Positions 1 through 11,095 of a DNA stretch of 64,000 nucleotides are shown here, one piece after another; positions within the stretch are counted from its first letter, which is position 1, and each line of letters starts with the position of its first letter. A model generated the notes under the pieces. The model saw only the letters and a program-made list of their open reading frames with translations, was not told where the DNA came from and ran no database searches. Source of the DNA: Corallium rubrum (Eukaryota; Cnidaria; Anthozoa; Scleralcyonacea; Coralliidae). Location of the stretch: NCBI GenBank assembly GCA_964035015.1, contig OZ036002.1:12237199-12301198 (forward strand). The letters are read 5' to 3'. A program made the translations under genes and the position numbers.

Positions 1-150
1 TTCTGTAAATCCTTTTCCCAAAATGCAGGAAATGGCATTGCAGAGACTTTAGATTTCAAGATTTCCCGGGGAAGCATGCCCCCGGACCCCCCTAAAAATT
101 TTGGGGGCCCCCACTTTTAGTGTCGCTCCAACGCCCCTGCTATGTTTCAT
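1..150. mobile_element. Fragment of a hAT-like non-autonomous element
   Basis: This resembles the inside of the better-preserved copies at 16181-16540, 27110-27472 and 40510-40855. Shared features are a stretch around ggaaatggcatt, a G/C-rich block with gcatgcccccgg, and a degenerate end near cgcccctgct. Only part of the element is present and no target duplication can be checked, because the window starts inside it. The following 160-1018 is AT-rich and holds nothing I can recognise. Confidence 0.55.
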
Positions 151-1018
151 CAAGGTCACAGATCACCCAAGCGCATGATATGTCAACCGACCAGTAAGCT
201 CATTCTCAGGGCCACTGTGTAACATGCAAGAGCCAGTTGTATAAAACTCTTCATGACAGTCTAACTATCTGTCGCGTAGTTTAAATTGTATTTAACTTCT
301 CAAACTCTGGTCCTGATTGGCTAGAGGTAACCTCTAACTAGTACTACAGTTATCAAATAAAAAAGAAGTGAATGTTTAATCAATATTTGTAAACACTGTT
401 AAAACATTGATTAATAAAACATCAATGTTTTATCAAAGTTAAAGACACTGGTGGCTCAAATTCAGCTTTTTTTACTTAAAATGATCTTATTTAACCTTTC
501 CTACGACTCTTAAACAAAGTGTTCATCATTTACACTTACAATTTGATAAGTAAGTTAAAATATTCGCATCCGATCTTTATGTAATAGATAAAAGGCGAGC
601 CGAAGTAAATCCCCATACAGATGGGACGCGAATGCTTTATCGTACTTGTGAAATGAAACAATATAGAATGAAGCTAATTAGTATTCATAACTTTTTATAA
701 AGATCACCAAGAAGGCTAATTAGTATTCTTAAATTTTGATACAGATCACTTTGTCCAAAAGATGATCTTTATTGGGATTTACAGACGTATACATGTGACT
801 TGAATGCTACGTTTTGATTGCTTCTTAACCTCATGAATTATTCATGAATTTCACAAGGGCATTTACAATGGCGAACCGAAAGGCACTCATATTTGAACTA
901 CTAATTAAAGTTAACTATCTTTTTATACAACTGGTCCCGGCAGCACTTTTAAATGCCTGTAGACACATGTACGGTACGCTGTGTGTGCCTATGTTTTTAA
1001 TTTTAGTATATCAAAAAC

Positions 1019-1534
1019 TTTAAAGTGCTTATATAACTGCTTATTTAACGTATTTGAATAGAGCAAAAAAAGTTAGTTAATAAGTTATTTTGCCGTTTTT
1101 TATTTAATTTAATAGTTTCTGAGATATAAGCCTTTAAACATGCTAATTTCGGCTTTTCGCCAAAAATTTCCGTCGTTCATTTTAAGACCTTGGGGACCAG
1201 GGTCTCAGGAACGAGTCAATCCAAAACAACTATGTTTCGGCTTATTAATTAAAAAAAACACATATATTTGACTGAAAAATCGAAATGTCGAGCTCACACC
1301 CGTTTTCCAGTACGCACGAGAGTTCCAACTAAGAAAACAGTCGGCTTAGGTTCCTGAGTCCCAGGCCCCCAATGTGTTAAAATGAACGACGGAAATTTTT
1401 GAGAATTGGCATGTTCAGAAGCCAATATGTCAGGAACTATTTGACTAAATCAAAAACGGCAAAATAACTTATTAACTGATTTTTCCTGCTCTATTTAAAT
1501 ACGTTAAAACCCCAGAAGTGATATAAGCACTTTA
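1019..1534. mobile_element. MITE family A, complete copy with ttaaagtgcttatat ends
   Basis: The left end reads ttaaagtgcttatat and the right end atataagcactttaa. Subterminal inverted blocks (ttattttgccgttttt / aaaacggcaaaataa and aaatttccgtcgttcatttt / aaaatgaacgacggaaattt) give a long foldback. A second, left-truncated copy lies at 11785-12257 in the same orientation. There is no coding capacity. The right end stops about 33 bp before the splice acceptor of the first visible THUMPD3 exon, so the acceptor is intact. Confidence 0.8.
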
Positions 1535-1567
1535 AGACTGAGAAGTTTCAGCAAATTTCTATTTTAG

Positions 1568-4500
1568 GAAGAATTACTGGGGAATCACCTTAATACCGAC
1601 CCTGATCCATTACAAACGAGTGAAGGGGTCAAAGTTGTTCCGCGATTCAGAGTTTCGTGTACGCGAACACATTCCGCTCCAAACAAAAAGCATATATTCA
1701 CCTCCATGGAGGCAGCGGCGAAGTTTGGCGGTGGGATTAATGATTTTTTTGGCTGGACAGTGGATTTGGAGAATTTTGATTTGGAGGTGTTGTTAAACAT
1801 TGTGAACAGCCATGTTGTTATTGGTATTTCTCTGACCAAAGAGAGCTTGTTCAGGAGAAATATTGTGCACTTTGGACCAACAACATTACGAGCAACTCTT
1901 GCTTATTGCTTGGCTGTGGTGGCAGATATTAAACAAGGTGAGATTATAATTGTCAGTTGTTTGCTGTACAAGCTGTGTTAGTTAGTAATACTCAGAAAAA
2001 CTCTGAGCTCTAAGCGGGACTCGAACCCACAACCTTCTGAATGCTAGCCAGATGCTCTAACCATTGAGCCACTAGAACTCAGATAGCGGAGCAAGGTTAA
2101 TTAAGGTACTTATACCTTAGACTGTGCCCAGTCCTCCAGGAACGAGTCTTAACCGCTCGGTTACAAGTACTTGTTGGTCTACAAGTCGCGTTGTAACAGT
2201 AAGTTTCCAGTTAAACACTGTTAGTTAGTTTCAGAAATTGCAGCTTGATGTTACTAACTAAAAGTGAAACTAACTAACAGTGTTTAACTGGAAACTTACT
2301 GTTACAACGCGACTTGTAGACCAACGAGTACTTGTAACCGAGCGGTTAAGACTCGTTCCTGGAGGACTGGGCACAGTCTAAGGTATAAGTACCTTAATTA
2401 ACCTTGCTCCGCTATCTGAGTTCTAGTGGCTCAATGGTTAGAGCGTCTGGCTAGCATTCAGAAGGTTGTGGGTTCGAGTCCCGCTTAGAGCTCAGAGTTT
2501 TTATGAGTATTACTAACTAACACAGCTTGTACAGCAAACAACTGACAATTATAACTAACATCAAGCTGCAATTTCTGAATCTAAACAAGGTGAGATTATT
2601 GGTTATTTTGGTGGAAGAAAATTTCGAGTGTACTGCATTGTGGATATATACTGTTTTTTGAAAAGTGGGAAAGTGCACGTTTTAACTTCATAAAGTGTTC
2701 GTGAATATTTTGGAAAAGAACAAACCCAACGTTATATGTAAAATAAAGGTTATACGGCATCAGATACTGTTAATACTACCATTTGCGATCAACCGTTATG
2801 CGTGAGAGTTAAAATGCGTTTGTTCACGTTTCAAACGTGCAAGTTTAACTGGAACATTTTGACGTTTCAACAATACCCCAATCAATCACCCTGTCAAAAA
2901 ATGGTGGGTGATTCATCAGGCTATTGTTAAAACGTAAAAATGTTCCAGTTAAACTTGCATGCTTGAAACGTAAACAAACGCGTTTTAAGTCTCACGCCTA
3001 ACGATTGATCGCAAATGGTAGTAAATAAACTGTTTCATCTGTTGCTATGACAACAGTGACATTTCAAAATGACTGTAAATTCACATTTAATTCAATTTGT
3101 TTCAAGAACGAGTTCGGTGATCCCAAATTTTTTTCTTTGAGTTTAATCAATAGGGAGAATTATAATCATAAGAGCAAAGAATGAATTTCACCTTAAGATT
3201 GACGTTTACTTCATTTCTAGCTGACCCTTGAAGTGTCATGAAAATTGCTCCGTATAGGTGTCAAACTATCGGAAAATTATGGTGTTCAAATTTTCGACCT
3301 CTGGGTTGAGGGGTCTGAAAATTCGAACTGCATTTTCTGATAATGTGACGCCTAGTCAACTCATAAAAGAAACAAAAAATCAACCTTAACATCCTACGGG
3401 AGCTGTTTTCATAACACTAAAGAAATACCAAATGGTTTTCCGTGTTTGGATACTCTGATCCAAACACGCGGGAAATTGCGAGACTGGAGAAAAGCGTAAC
3501 AAAACACGAGCCGTAGGCGAGTGTTTTTAGCTTTTCGAAAGTCGAGCAACCCAACACGGAAAAACCATTTGGTATTTCTTTTATAAAATACTGAATCACA
3601 AGTGAATATGATATACTGTCCGACATTTTCAAAAAATCGTTTTGGCGGGAATTTTCCGTGTTTGCATGTGGGCACTGTTAGGGCTAGGATCAGGGCTAGG
3701 ATCAGGGCCAGGAAAGGTCGTCGAGTCACTCCTATTATAGCCATGTCTCCGACCCCTCGAAACCCCCATCTTTTCCCCGATAGTTTGACATCTAGTCAAT
3801 TCAAAAAAGGAAAAAAATCAACTTTAGCACGCACATCATACGGGATTACACTTTATCGTACCGCACTATACGCTGTTCTGATTGAGCCGAGTCCAAAAGC
3901 CGTCAATCTTATACACAGACGCCTAAAGGCTGTCTTTTCGGATGGCCATCTAAAATTTACAAAGGCCGTCCAAGGCTAATTAGACCATGACCTTTAGTAA
4001 CGTGCGAATTTTTATCTTACATGTAGGTGAAATTGTTTGTGATCCGATGTGTGGTGGTGGATCGATTCCTCTCGAAACAGCCAGCAACTGGCCAGGTTCT
4101 TTTAATGTGTGTGGTGATAATTTTCTGACAGCACCTTCGAGAACTCAAGATAATTTGACTTATGTCAACAACCAAAGAGCTGCTGAAAACAAGTACATGA
4201 TTTTTTTCATGCATGTAGTTATGATAGAAAATTATTTTAGATGTTATTTAACTCATCCCTATACCTGAGCCTAGCCAGAATAGCCTTATCATAGACCACT
4301 TTCATAATGGCCACCATTTTAAATATTCTTTTATGTGCATCTAAATTAGCCTTTCTGGCCTCGTTATGAAGCAAAGATTCTTTTGAATTACAAACACACA
4401 AACGAGTCCAGAAAGGCTTATTAAGATGCACATAAAAGAATATTCATAATGATGAAAGTGGTCCATTAACCGTTTTTGTCTAAGCTAGGCAAAAATGGCC

Positions 4501-7500
4501 GTATCAATATAACCCATTCCCGCCAGAGCCGATCAAAACCAGCTCATTGATTGATTTAACAATCAAAATGTTGTAAGGTTAGATACACTGCCGAAACAGA
4601 GAACGTAGGAGACTCCTACGTTCTCTGTTTCGGCAGTATACCTAACGACCTTACTATATTTCTATTTAACAAATAAAGCATAAAGCTTCGTGCATATGTA
4701 CTCTTATAGAAAGGTACGTTTGACGTCATTTGAACACGAAAGAAGTTGAGTATAGAGCGCCGAGTGCCTTTACACTTCGTTCGTGTTCAAATCACGTCAA
4801 ATGTGTCTTGATAACAGTACATATGCACAGGGGCGTGTGTTTTATTTGTTTTATAAAATATGAAGAAAAAATAAACTAAAAGTGAGATAGATTTGAGAGT
4901 TCGCTGGCTTTTCCCGCCAGCTGACGCCATGCACTCCACGCCATTTTACGTCATGATCTTCATTCATGCTCTTATAAATTGCACGGGGCCCAGCCAATCA
5001 GAGCGTGCGTAGAGGACACCCTATTTTATAATTAACAAATAAAACATAAAGCTCCGTGCATATGTACTCTTATAAAGGCACGTTTGACGTCATTTGAACA
5101 CGAAAGAAGTTGAGTAGAGGCACGAGGCGATAGCCGAGATTTGAACACTTCTTTCGTGTTCAAATGACGTCAAATGTACCTTTATAAGAGTACATATGCA
5201 CAGGAGCGATATGTTTTATTTGTTTTATAAAATAAGAAGAGGAAAAATCAAACTAAAAGTGAGGTAATTTAGGAATTTGGCTGGCTTTTCCGGCCTGCTG
5301 ACGCCATTCTACGTCATTCATGATCTATGTTCTCTTATAAATGCACGGAGCCCAGCCAATCAAAAGCATGCTGTTTTCACACTGCCTATAATACGCAGCA
5401 CGTTACTTTTATTTCACTGTTTGGTTCATTTATTGATTTACTGTCTAATAACCCCAGACGATTTTACTTGTCAACGAGAGAACCCTCAGACATCCTATTC
5501 CTGTCTGAGCCAGCGAAAAGCGGCCCCTTTTTTGCACTACTCCAATCTCGTTCCCAGAGCCCACGTTCCCCACCCGGGAAACGAGAGACTCTGGGATAAT
5601 CCGTTTCACATCGATATTTCATTGGCTGATGAACACGGTGAACTCTATACAACTCTTCTTCCAGATAACAAGAATTCTGTGATGGCGTGAACGGATTATC
5701 CAGAGCCTCTCGTTTCCCGCCCGCTGAGTAAGGGGAACGTGGGCTCTGGGAACGAGATTGGCACTACTCTGTCTGATGCCAAATAATTTTACTCATCAAA
5801 GGGAGAACCCCCCTGCGCATTCTTTTAACATCGAACGAGGAGTCAAACTGAGAAGAGTAGTGAATATAAAGTTCACTCTTAAAAGCGGAAACAGACGTCC
5901 TGTTACGGATCATCGTAGCCTGCGTAGCTGGCGGTATTAGGGAGTTCGGGCGCGGGCGGTAGGCGGGCAACGCGAAATACCGCCTGCCCAAAAACCATGT
6001 TTTTGAGTTCTCTCCGTCCGCTGGGTGACGGAGCATTCTGATTGGTCAGAATATTGATTTTTGATTTCAGGAGTTATCATATTACAGACATGAGCGGACA
6101 AATATTAAGCGAATGTATTGAGAAAGTATTGAACATAGGTATTGAATTCTTTAAGCGCTATCGGTCGTCACGTCGTTTTGAAGAGTGAACAACGAATTGC
6201 AATTGGATATCTATTGTTTGGTAGAGATGTTATTGCAATTTTGCCAACTGGATTTGGTAAAAGTATGATATTTAATATTTACTGTGTATGCTTTGGCGAA
6301 GCATGAGATCATGACAATGTCATCTCTCCCTTGAAGAGTATATATAAACGATCAAAACTCTTCTCTTGAATCGCTCCGATGAACCATTTGCAGATATTTA
6401 ATAAATTAAAATTTGAGGCGTTGATCGCAACAACCATGCTTCATGCATCACTATTATTAGTTCACGTTCTGATTGGTTCTCTTAAACAAACATATTCGGT
6501 GGGCGGTATTTCGCGTTGCCCGCCTACCGCCCGCACCCGAACTCCCTAATACCGCCAGCTACGCAGGCTAACGGGTGTGTGACGAGCGGATCGAGAAAAA
6601 AGTAACATAACGAGAGATATCTAGGTCGTATATATCGAGGCCTTGTTTGCAAAAAAGACAAGATCCTTTAATTCAAGCCAGTATGGTATAGGCAATAATT
6701 TGAGCTTCTCGAGACGCTCAGGATAAGATGATTCATAATCTTGAAGTATGAATTCCGTAGTTCGTCTTTCATTACCAGAAATTAATGACAAAATGGCCAC
6801 CGCTTGAAAGCCAATTTACATATATTCCTTAGAAGATGGCGTCCCATTTTGAACAGTAAATATATAAGGCGAATATATTAAAGTGAAAATTCTGCTTATT
6901 GAGTAGCTTGCCAACTATTTGCCGACCTCCTGACCTAACCAACAACCATTATCCAATCATTCCGTTACCTATTTATTTTCATCAGGTATATCTACGATCC
7001 GCCAAATTGTGTTGAAAATAATAAACAAATAAGTAGGTCATGCTACTTTCAAAATCATTTTTGGTCAAATGTTCCGGAGCTGATAGAGGAATCTTTATCT
7101 TGCATGCAAAAGATTACGTATTGACCAAATTGGCCGAAGTTGTATACCTCTAATTCAACAACTACCCAACTTGTAATGACAACAAGACAATGGGCATTTT
7201 GATCTCACCATGACTGATGGAGGCTCAAACACTGACAAACGATAGCTCGAGAGATATAGTCATTTGGTGGATCGTAGGTATACCTGATTTAAAGACATAA
7301 GGAAGTGAATAATCTGAAAATCGCTGTTGCTTAGATTGTGAGGTCGGCAAATAGTAGGCGAGATACTCAATTAGCAGAATTTTCATTTTAATATTTTCCC
7401 TCTACAATATGTATGTACTGTTCAAAATTAGATGCCATTTTATAACGACTATATGTAAATTAGCCCTTAAGCGGCGGCCATTTTGTCATCAATTTCTGGT

Positions 7501-8551
7501 AATGGATTAACCCCCTCCAGGAGCGCAAGGTCACGTGACGTACCCTTTAAATTGCAATCCTTTCCAATGCTTGCTATATTTTGACCACCGTACTTCTGTG
7601 CAAGTTTCTAGTATCTCTTTTATGTTTTTATTTACTCTACTAGAAATACATGAATGCAACAACCCCTCGCCCGCTTTTATTAAATGGTTTTTTGAAACAC
7701 CCCCCACCCACCCACCCTGATTTAAAATAAGTACTCCTGATATACAATCAATATAAAAACAAACAGATTTTAAAACAAATGATAATCCTCGAGATAATTA
7801 TAGAATTTATGGATAGGATGCCTAACTGATTTAATGAAAGTTGAACATATCAAAGAAAAACTAGATCTGGTTGTAAAAAATATATTGTTTTTATAGAAGG
7901 ATTCAAAAGTAGCAAGCACTTAAATGGCTTATGGCTTGCCTATATATACATGTTTTGCAAAGGCAGAATTAAAAGTTAACAGCTCAAAATTACATTTATA
8001 ATAGAGTCTGAGATAAAAACAATTCAGTAGAATCGGATCCCAGAAAGAAGTATTAATATGACCACGTTTCAGTCGAAAATTTGGAAATACAGCAAAAAAA
8101 TCGGCAAAGCCCATGCGAAGTCAATGAATAACATCAACATAAGCTTATAAAGGAAGTGTTTTAAGTTAGCTTTAGTTAAGCTGACTTATGGTTTGGACGA
8201 GCAAAGGGAAAGCACGAAAACGTGAAGCTGTATATTGTTTAGGTTATTAAGACAAACAAGTATCCTACCGTTTATAACTTTAAAATGATTTGACCACTGA
8301 GTGACCACAACCATTGCAATTCAGATCGAGTTTTGTTTACCATACGGCGTTTGGTTTCTTCAAGTTCTCTGGTTTCGCTTCAAGATATATTAAACCGGCT
8401 GTTTGTATCCTTTTCTTCGTTGTTCTCTTTTATTATTTAAGTAGAACAGGCTCCATTTCGTTAAACGAAAGCAAAATACTGACAGATTTAATAGTTTTCT
8501 TCGTCGCTAGTGACCAGTGTCCAACTATTCTTACCGCGTGACACCGTACCA

Positions 8552-8649
<98 letters not shown>

Positions 8650-9236
8650 CTATTTCCCAGATTTCGTCTCCCTCGCTTTTTCTACACGCGTGTAAAATGG
8701 ACTCCACGCGTGTCGAGATTAGCACCCTCACCGGGCTCCGGGCCTTCGGCCCTACGCCCGGCTTGGGGAATATAAAACCGTTATTGTGAGATTTTGTGCA
8801 ATTATAGGACAATTTCGTTTCTGTAACACGATTCACTCCTAACTAACTAGTTTGTCCCTTAAATTATAGTCTACATGCATATCTATTTGTTAGAAAACAC
8901 GTGTTGGTCGATACATTTCTGTGGGATGCATGTCATCTTCCTTTGAGGAGTAATTCTGTGGACGTGTTCATCACTGATTTACCATTTGGAAAGAAAAGTG
9001 GTTCACTGGTAAAGAACTGGCAACTTTATCCACAGGTGCTGGTCGAAATGGCGCGTGTTTGTCCAAACAGAACTGGAAGAGCTGTCCTTTTAACTAAGGA
9101 TAAGAAAGTGATTACGAAAGCCTTGAATCAAACTGCGCAGTTTTGGAAGAAGAAATATACTTACTGGATCAACATAGGAGGACTTCAAGCCGGGGTGTAT
9201 GTGCTACAAAGAACATCAAGTTTACCCAAACAATGA
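1568..9236 (+). CDS. THUMPD3: THUMPD3-like tRNA (guanine-N2) methyltransferase, 3' three exons
   Basis: Exons are 1568-1937, 4027-4192 and 8894-9236 (stop TGA 9234-9236). All junctions are GT/AG and phases 0/1/2 join cleanly into about 292 residues. The family methylates N2 of guanosine in tRNA together with TRMT112. Exon 1 carries the end of the THUMP region and the start of the methyltransferase fold, including NIVHFGPTTLRATLAY. Exon 2 holds the SAM-binding motif CDPMCGGGSIP, then the acidic GDN strand end. Exon 3 holds the catalytic motif TDLPFGK followed by NWQLYP and TGRAVLLT, as in vertebrate THUMPD3. The N-terminal roughly 40 percent (most of THUMP) must lie upstream of the window. The exon 2 donor (GTACAT) is weak but gives the right phase. 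Introns are packed with inverted-repeat elements. The 5' end is the main uncertainty. Confidence 0.93.
2006..2078 (-). tRNA. tRNA-like core with AGC (Ala) anticodon inside a SINE
   Basis: On the minus strand a full cloverleaf can be drawn. The acceptor pairs GTTCTAG with TTAGAGC, the D arm is GCTCAATGGTTAGAGC, the anticodon stem TCTGG/TCAGA surrounds loop CTAGCAT, and the T arm is GTGGG-TTCGAGT-CCCGC. Box A and box B for RNA polymerase III are intact. Because the same core recurs at 2420 and 43151 inside a repeated unit, I regard it as the promoter part of a SINE and not as a working tRNA gene. Confidence 0.5.
2420..2492 (+). tRNA. tRNA-like core with AGC anticodon, inverted partner copy
   Basis: This is the same cloverleaf as the core at 2006-2078 on the opposite strand, with a one-base difference before the anticodon stem (GCGTCTGG versus GCATCTGG). 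It is flanked by the same unit and lies in the right half of the 1948-2581 inverted pair. Confidence 0.5.
2775..3024. mobile_element. Small inverted-repeat element in THUMPD3 intron
   Basis: The ends are actaccatttgcgatca and tgatcgcaaatggtagt. Inner arms around cgtttgttcacgtttcaa and gttccagttaaacttgca are mirrored. There is no open frame of note and no clear target duplication. Confidence 0.65.
3414..3592. repeat. Long hairpin with CGAG-type apex
   Basis: The arms begin aaagaaataccaaatgg and end ccatttggtatttctttt. The apex cacgagccgtaggcgagtg at 3505-3523 belongs to a class seen at several places in the window. Confidence 0.6.
4287..4474. mobile_element. Palindromic MITE, agaccactttcat ends
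   Basis: A foldback of about 185 bp has arms starting agaccactttcataatgg and carrying cttttatgtgcatcta. A second copy sits at 42382-42566. TA lies next to the ends, compatible with mariner-like insertion. Confidence 0.65.
4590..4637. repeat. Near-perfect short hairpin
   Basis: The arms cgaaacagagaacgtagg and cctacgttctctgtttcg pair with almost no loop. It sits in a THUMPD3 intron among other repeats. Confidence 0.7.
4676..5345. mobile_element. Two copies of a MITE carrying CRE-like TGACGTCA sites
   Basis: Adjacent copies share the order cataaagctccgtgcatatg, then gtttgacgtcatttgaacac, an inverted partner, and a downstream block with acgccat and tacgtcat. TGACGTCA occurs at 4721, 5085 and 5165. 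A third, reverse-oriented copy lies at 36040-36905 with two later insertions in it. Confidence 0.7.
5436..5916. repeat. Repeat-rich intron segment with recurrent cagacgattttac module
   Basis: The module around ccagacgattttacttgtca is found here and in related form at 5765, 35280, 35400 and 47105. An inverted pair, cgttcccagagcccacgtt near 5550 and aacgtgggctctgggaacg near 5735, brackets about 180 bp. No gene is evident. Confidence 0.5.
5917..6569. mobile_element. Inverted-repeat element carrying a RecQ-like helicase fragment
   Basis: The ends are long: agcctgcgtagctggcgg at the left and ccgccagctacgcaggct at the right, continuing inward for over 60 bp to cgcgaaataccgcc and its mirror. The interior carries a broken helicase start (see 6090-6306). 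No clean target duplication is visible (flanks cgt and aac). Confidence 0.8.
6090..6306 (+). pseudogene. Frameshifted N-terminal fragment of a RecQ-like DNA helicase
   Basis: An ATG at 6090 opens 32 codons with a helical, charged sequence (EKVLNIGIEFFKRYRS) that stops at 6186. In the +1 frame the sequence continues as LKSEQRIAIGYLLFGRDVIA and then the Walker A motif ILPTGFGKSMIF, coded at 6238-6273, before a stop at 6304. SEQ...AI...GRDV...LPTGFGKS is the Q motif plus motif I of RecQ/SF2 helicases. One indel near 6180 explains the break. The rest of the helicase is missing. The fragment lies wholly between the terminal repeats, so it is cargo of the element or a remnant of its own gene. Confidence 0.7.
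6765..7506. mobile_element. Foldback element, about 740 bp
   Basis: The outer arms are cattaccagaaattaatgac and gtcatcaatttctggtaatg, and inner arms around ggtatatctacgatccgcca and tggatcgtaggtatacc are mirrored. There is no coding capacity. From 7507 to 8555 I see only AT-rich intron sequence. Confidence 0.7.
8556..8639. repeat. (AT)n microsatellite
   Basis: Uninterrupted alternating AT of about 84 bp lies in the last visible THUMPD3 intron. It is followed by a G/C-rich stretch with a short hairpin, gggccttcggccc, at 8748-8760. Confidence 0.95.
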
Positions 9237-9262
9237 TGGATGTGTGGTGCGGTGGCTTACAT

Positions 9263-10840
9263 CATCTAGCCTAAATGTTTTTAGCTTTGTGGCTATCTTG
9301 GGTGGAATATGTCTGCAATGGCTTAAATGTTCTTAACTTTGTGGTCTAGTTGCATGCTTACGGCTGTGTGGAACATATATTATATACAGTATCCTTAACC
9401 CTGTCTAAATGTCCCTAGCCTGTAGCTTCGTGGTTCAGTTGCTTATGGCTATAATATGTTGAGTGGAACTTTCCTCGAAGCTTTAGCTTGGCTGTATGTT
9501 GAGTGGAACATGTCCTCAATGGCTTAAGCCTGTCTAAATGTTCTAAACGTTGTGGTTCATTTGTGTGGAACATATTCTTAAGCCTGTCTAAAATACAATG
9601 TTCCTATAAAACTTTCTGGTTCAGAGGAGCGTGTTTTCAAGCCTGTAAAAATGCTCCTAGCTTTGTGGTTCAATTGATTATGCACGACTGTGTTGAGTGG
9701 AACATATATAGCTTTGTGGCTCAGTTGATTATGGCTGTGTTGAGTGGCACATGTCTTCAGGCCAGTCTAAATGTTCCTAGCTTTGTGGTTCAGTTGTTTA
9801 TGGCTATGTGAAACATATCCTTAAGCCAGTCTTTGTGGTTCAGCGGAGCGTGTTCTTAAGCTTGTCTAAATGCATGATCCTATACCTTTGTTGTTTAGTT
9901 GCTTATGGCTGTTGGAACGTATCCTTAAGCTTGTCTAAATGTTCCTAACTTTGTTGTTCAGTTACTTACGGCTGTGGAACATATTCTTAAGCCTGTCTAA
10001 ATGTTCCTATAGCTTTATGGCTCAGTTATTAATGGCTTTGTGGAACATATTCTTAATCCTGTCTAAATGTTCTTCGTAAGTTTGTGGTTCATTTATGGCT
10101 ATATATGGGACATCTAAGGCCATGTGCACAGTAATCCGTTTCCGTTTTCAAATGAAAACGGAGACCTCGTATCGAAAACGTATCAAAAGTTTTCCGTCCA
10201 CACTCGTTTTCGAATCGTTTTCGCCGTTTACGGTAAAACTCTAAAAAGATCTAAGTGGTATGAATGAATAGTTCTAGGTGAGTGAAACCAAGATAACATA
10301 ATCGTGACATCATCGTTTTCCAAAAGCTTCGTTTTTGCCGTCCACACTGGCGCAGAAAAACGGCGTCTTCGAATGTCTCCAGTCTGGAGAACATTTTCGA
10401 AACGCTCCGTTTTCTGTCACCGCAGTCGCTGGATTAGTGTGGACTAAAGGCCTAACCGTATCAAAAAGTCTTCGTTTTCGTTTGAAAACGGATTAGTGTG
10501 GACATGGCCTAATTAGTGTTCCTAACTTTGTGGTTCAGTTGCTATAATGGCTATGTGAAACATATCTTTATAAGCTTGTCTAAAATTAACTGTTCCTATA
10601 TAACTTTGTGGCTCAGAGGCGCGTGTTTTCAAGCCTGTCTAAATGTTCCTTGCTTTGTTGTCTCAATTGATCATAGCGGAGTCGAGTAGATGTCATCTTC
10701 TGAGCAGCTAGCGTGCCCTTAAGCTTGTTTAAATGTTCTTACATGTAATATTGTTGTTAATTAAGTTGTTTATGGCTATATGAAACATATCCTTAAGCCC
10801 TTGTTAAAAGGGTCTATAGCCCATATTTTAAGGTTAAGTT
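9263..10840. repeat. Degenerate minisatellite of about 75-80 bp units downstream of THUMPD3
   Basis: About twenty imperfect repeats share the pieces aagcctgtctaaatgttcct, agctttgtggttcagttg, cttatggctgtg and gtggaacatatcctt. The array starts just after the THUMPD3 stop and may include its 3' UTR. It is interrupted by the element at 10118-10509. From 10841 to 11095 nothing is recognised beyond AT-rich sequence. Confidence 0.85.
10118..10509. mobile_element. PIF/Harbinger-like MITE with TAA duplication
   Basis: The ends are ggccatgtgcacagtaatcc and ggattagtgtggacatggcc. TAA flanks both sides (10115-10117 and 10510-10512). Subterminal sequence is built of aaaacg and cgttttc words. It is inserted in the minisatellite. 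Confidence 0.8.
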
Positions 10841-11095
10841 TCTCATGGCCGACATGGCGGCGTTGAGTGGAAGTGGGCTGACATGTCCCAAGCGTTTATG
10901 TTAAATTAAATCGAGTATACAAGTTGTACCTTGATAAAATAATTTTAATAAAAACATATATTCATTTCATATTCTTGTTACATTTTCTGGGTTTTTTTTA
11001 AAGATTTCCAAAACATTTACATGTATAGTGATAAAACCATAAATCCTAATTCAGTTAATCAACTATAGTGGCTTACAATTGTGCAACTCTATATA

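Larger units (their letters stand above)
1948..2581. mobile_element. Head-to-head pair of tRNA-like SINE copies with 18 bp target duplication
   Basis: Two near-identical copies of one unit face each other around 2240, giving arms of about 230 bp. Each arm carries a tRNA-like core. The insertion is flanked by the 18 bp direct repeat taaacaaggtgagattat at 1930-1947 and 2582-2599, as expected for a retroposed element. The left repeat is the end of a THUMPD3 exon plus its splice donor. A related inverted pair sits at 43055-43372. Confidence 0.8.

Noticed and set aside
2006-2492. Functional tRNA-Ala genes
   Set aside because: The cores fold well, but they occur inside a repeated unit with a target duplication and differ from typical animal tRNA-Ala in the acceptor stem, so a SINE origin is more likely.
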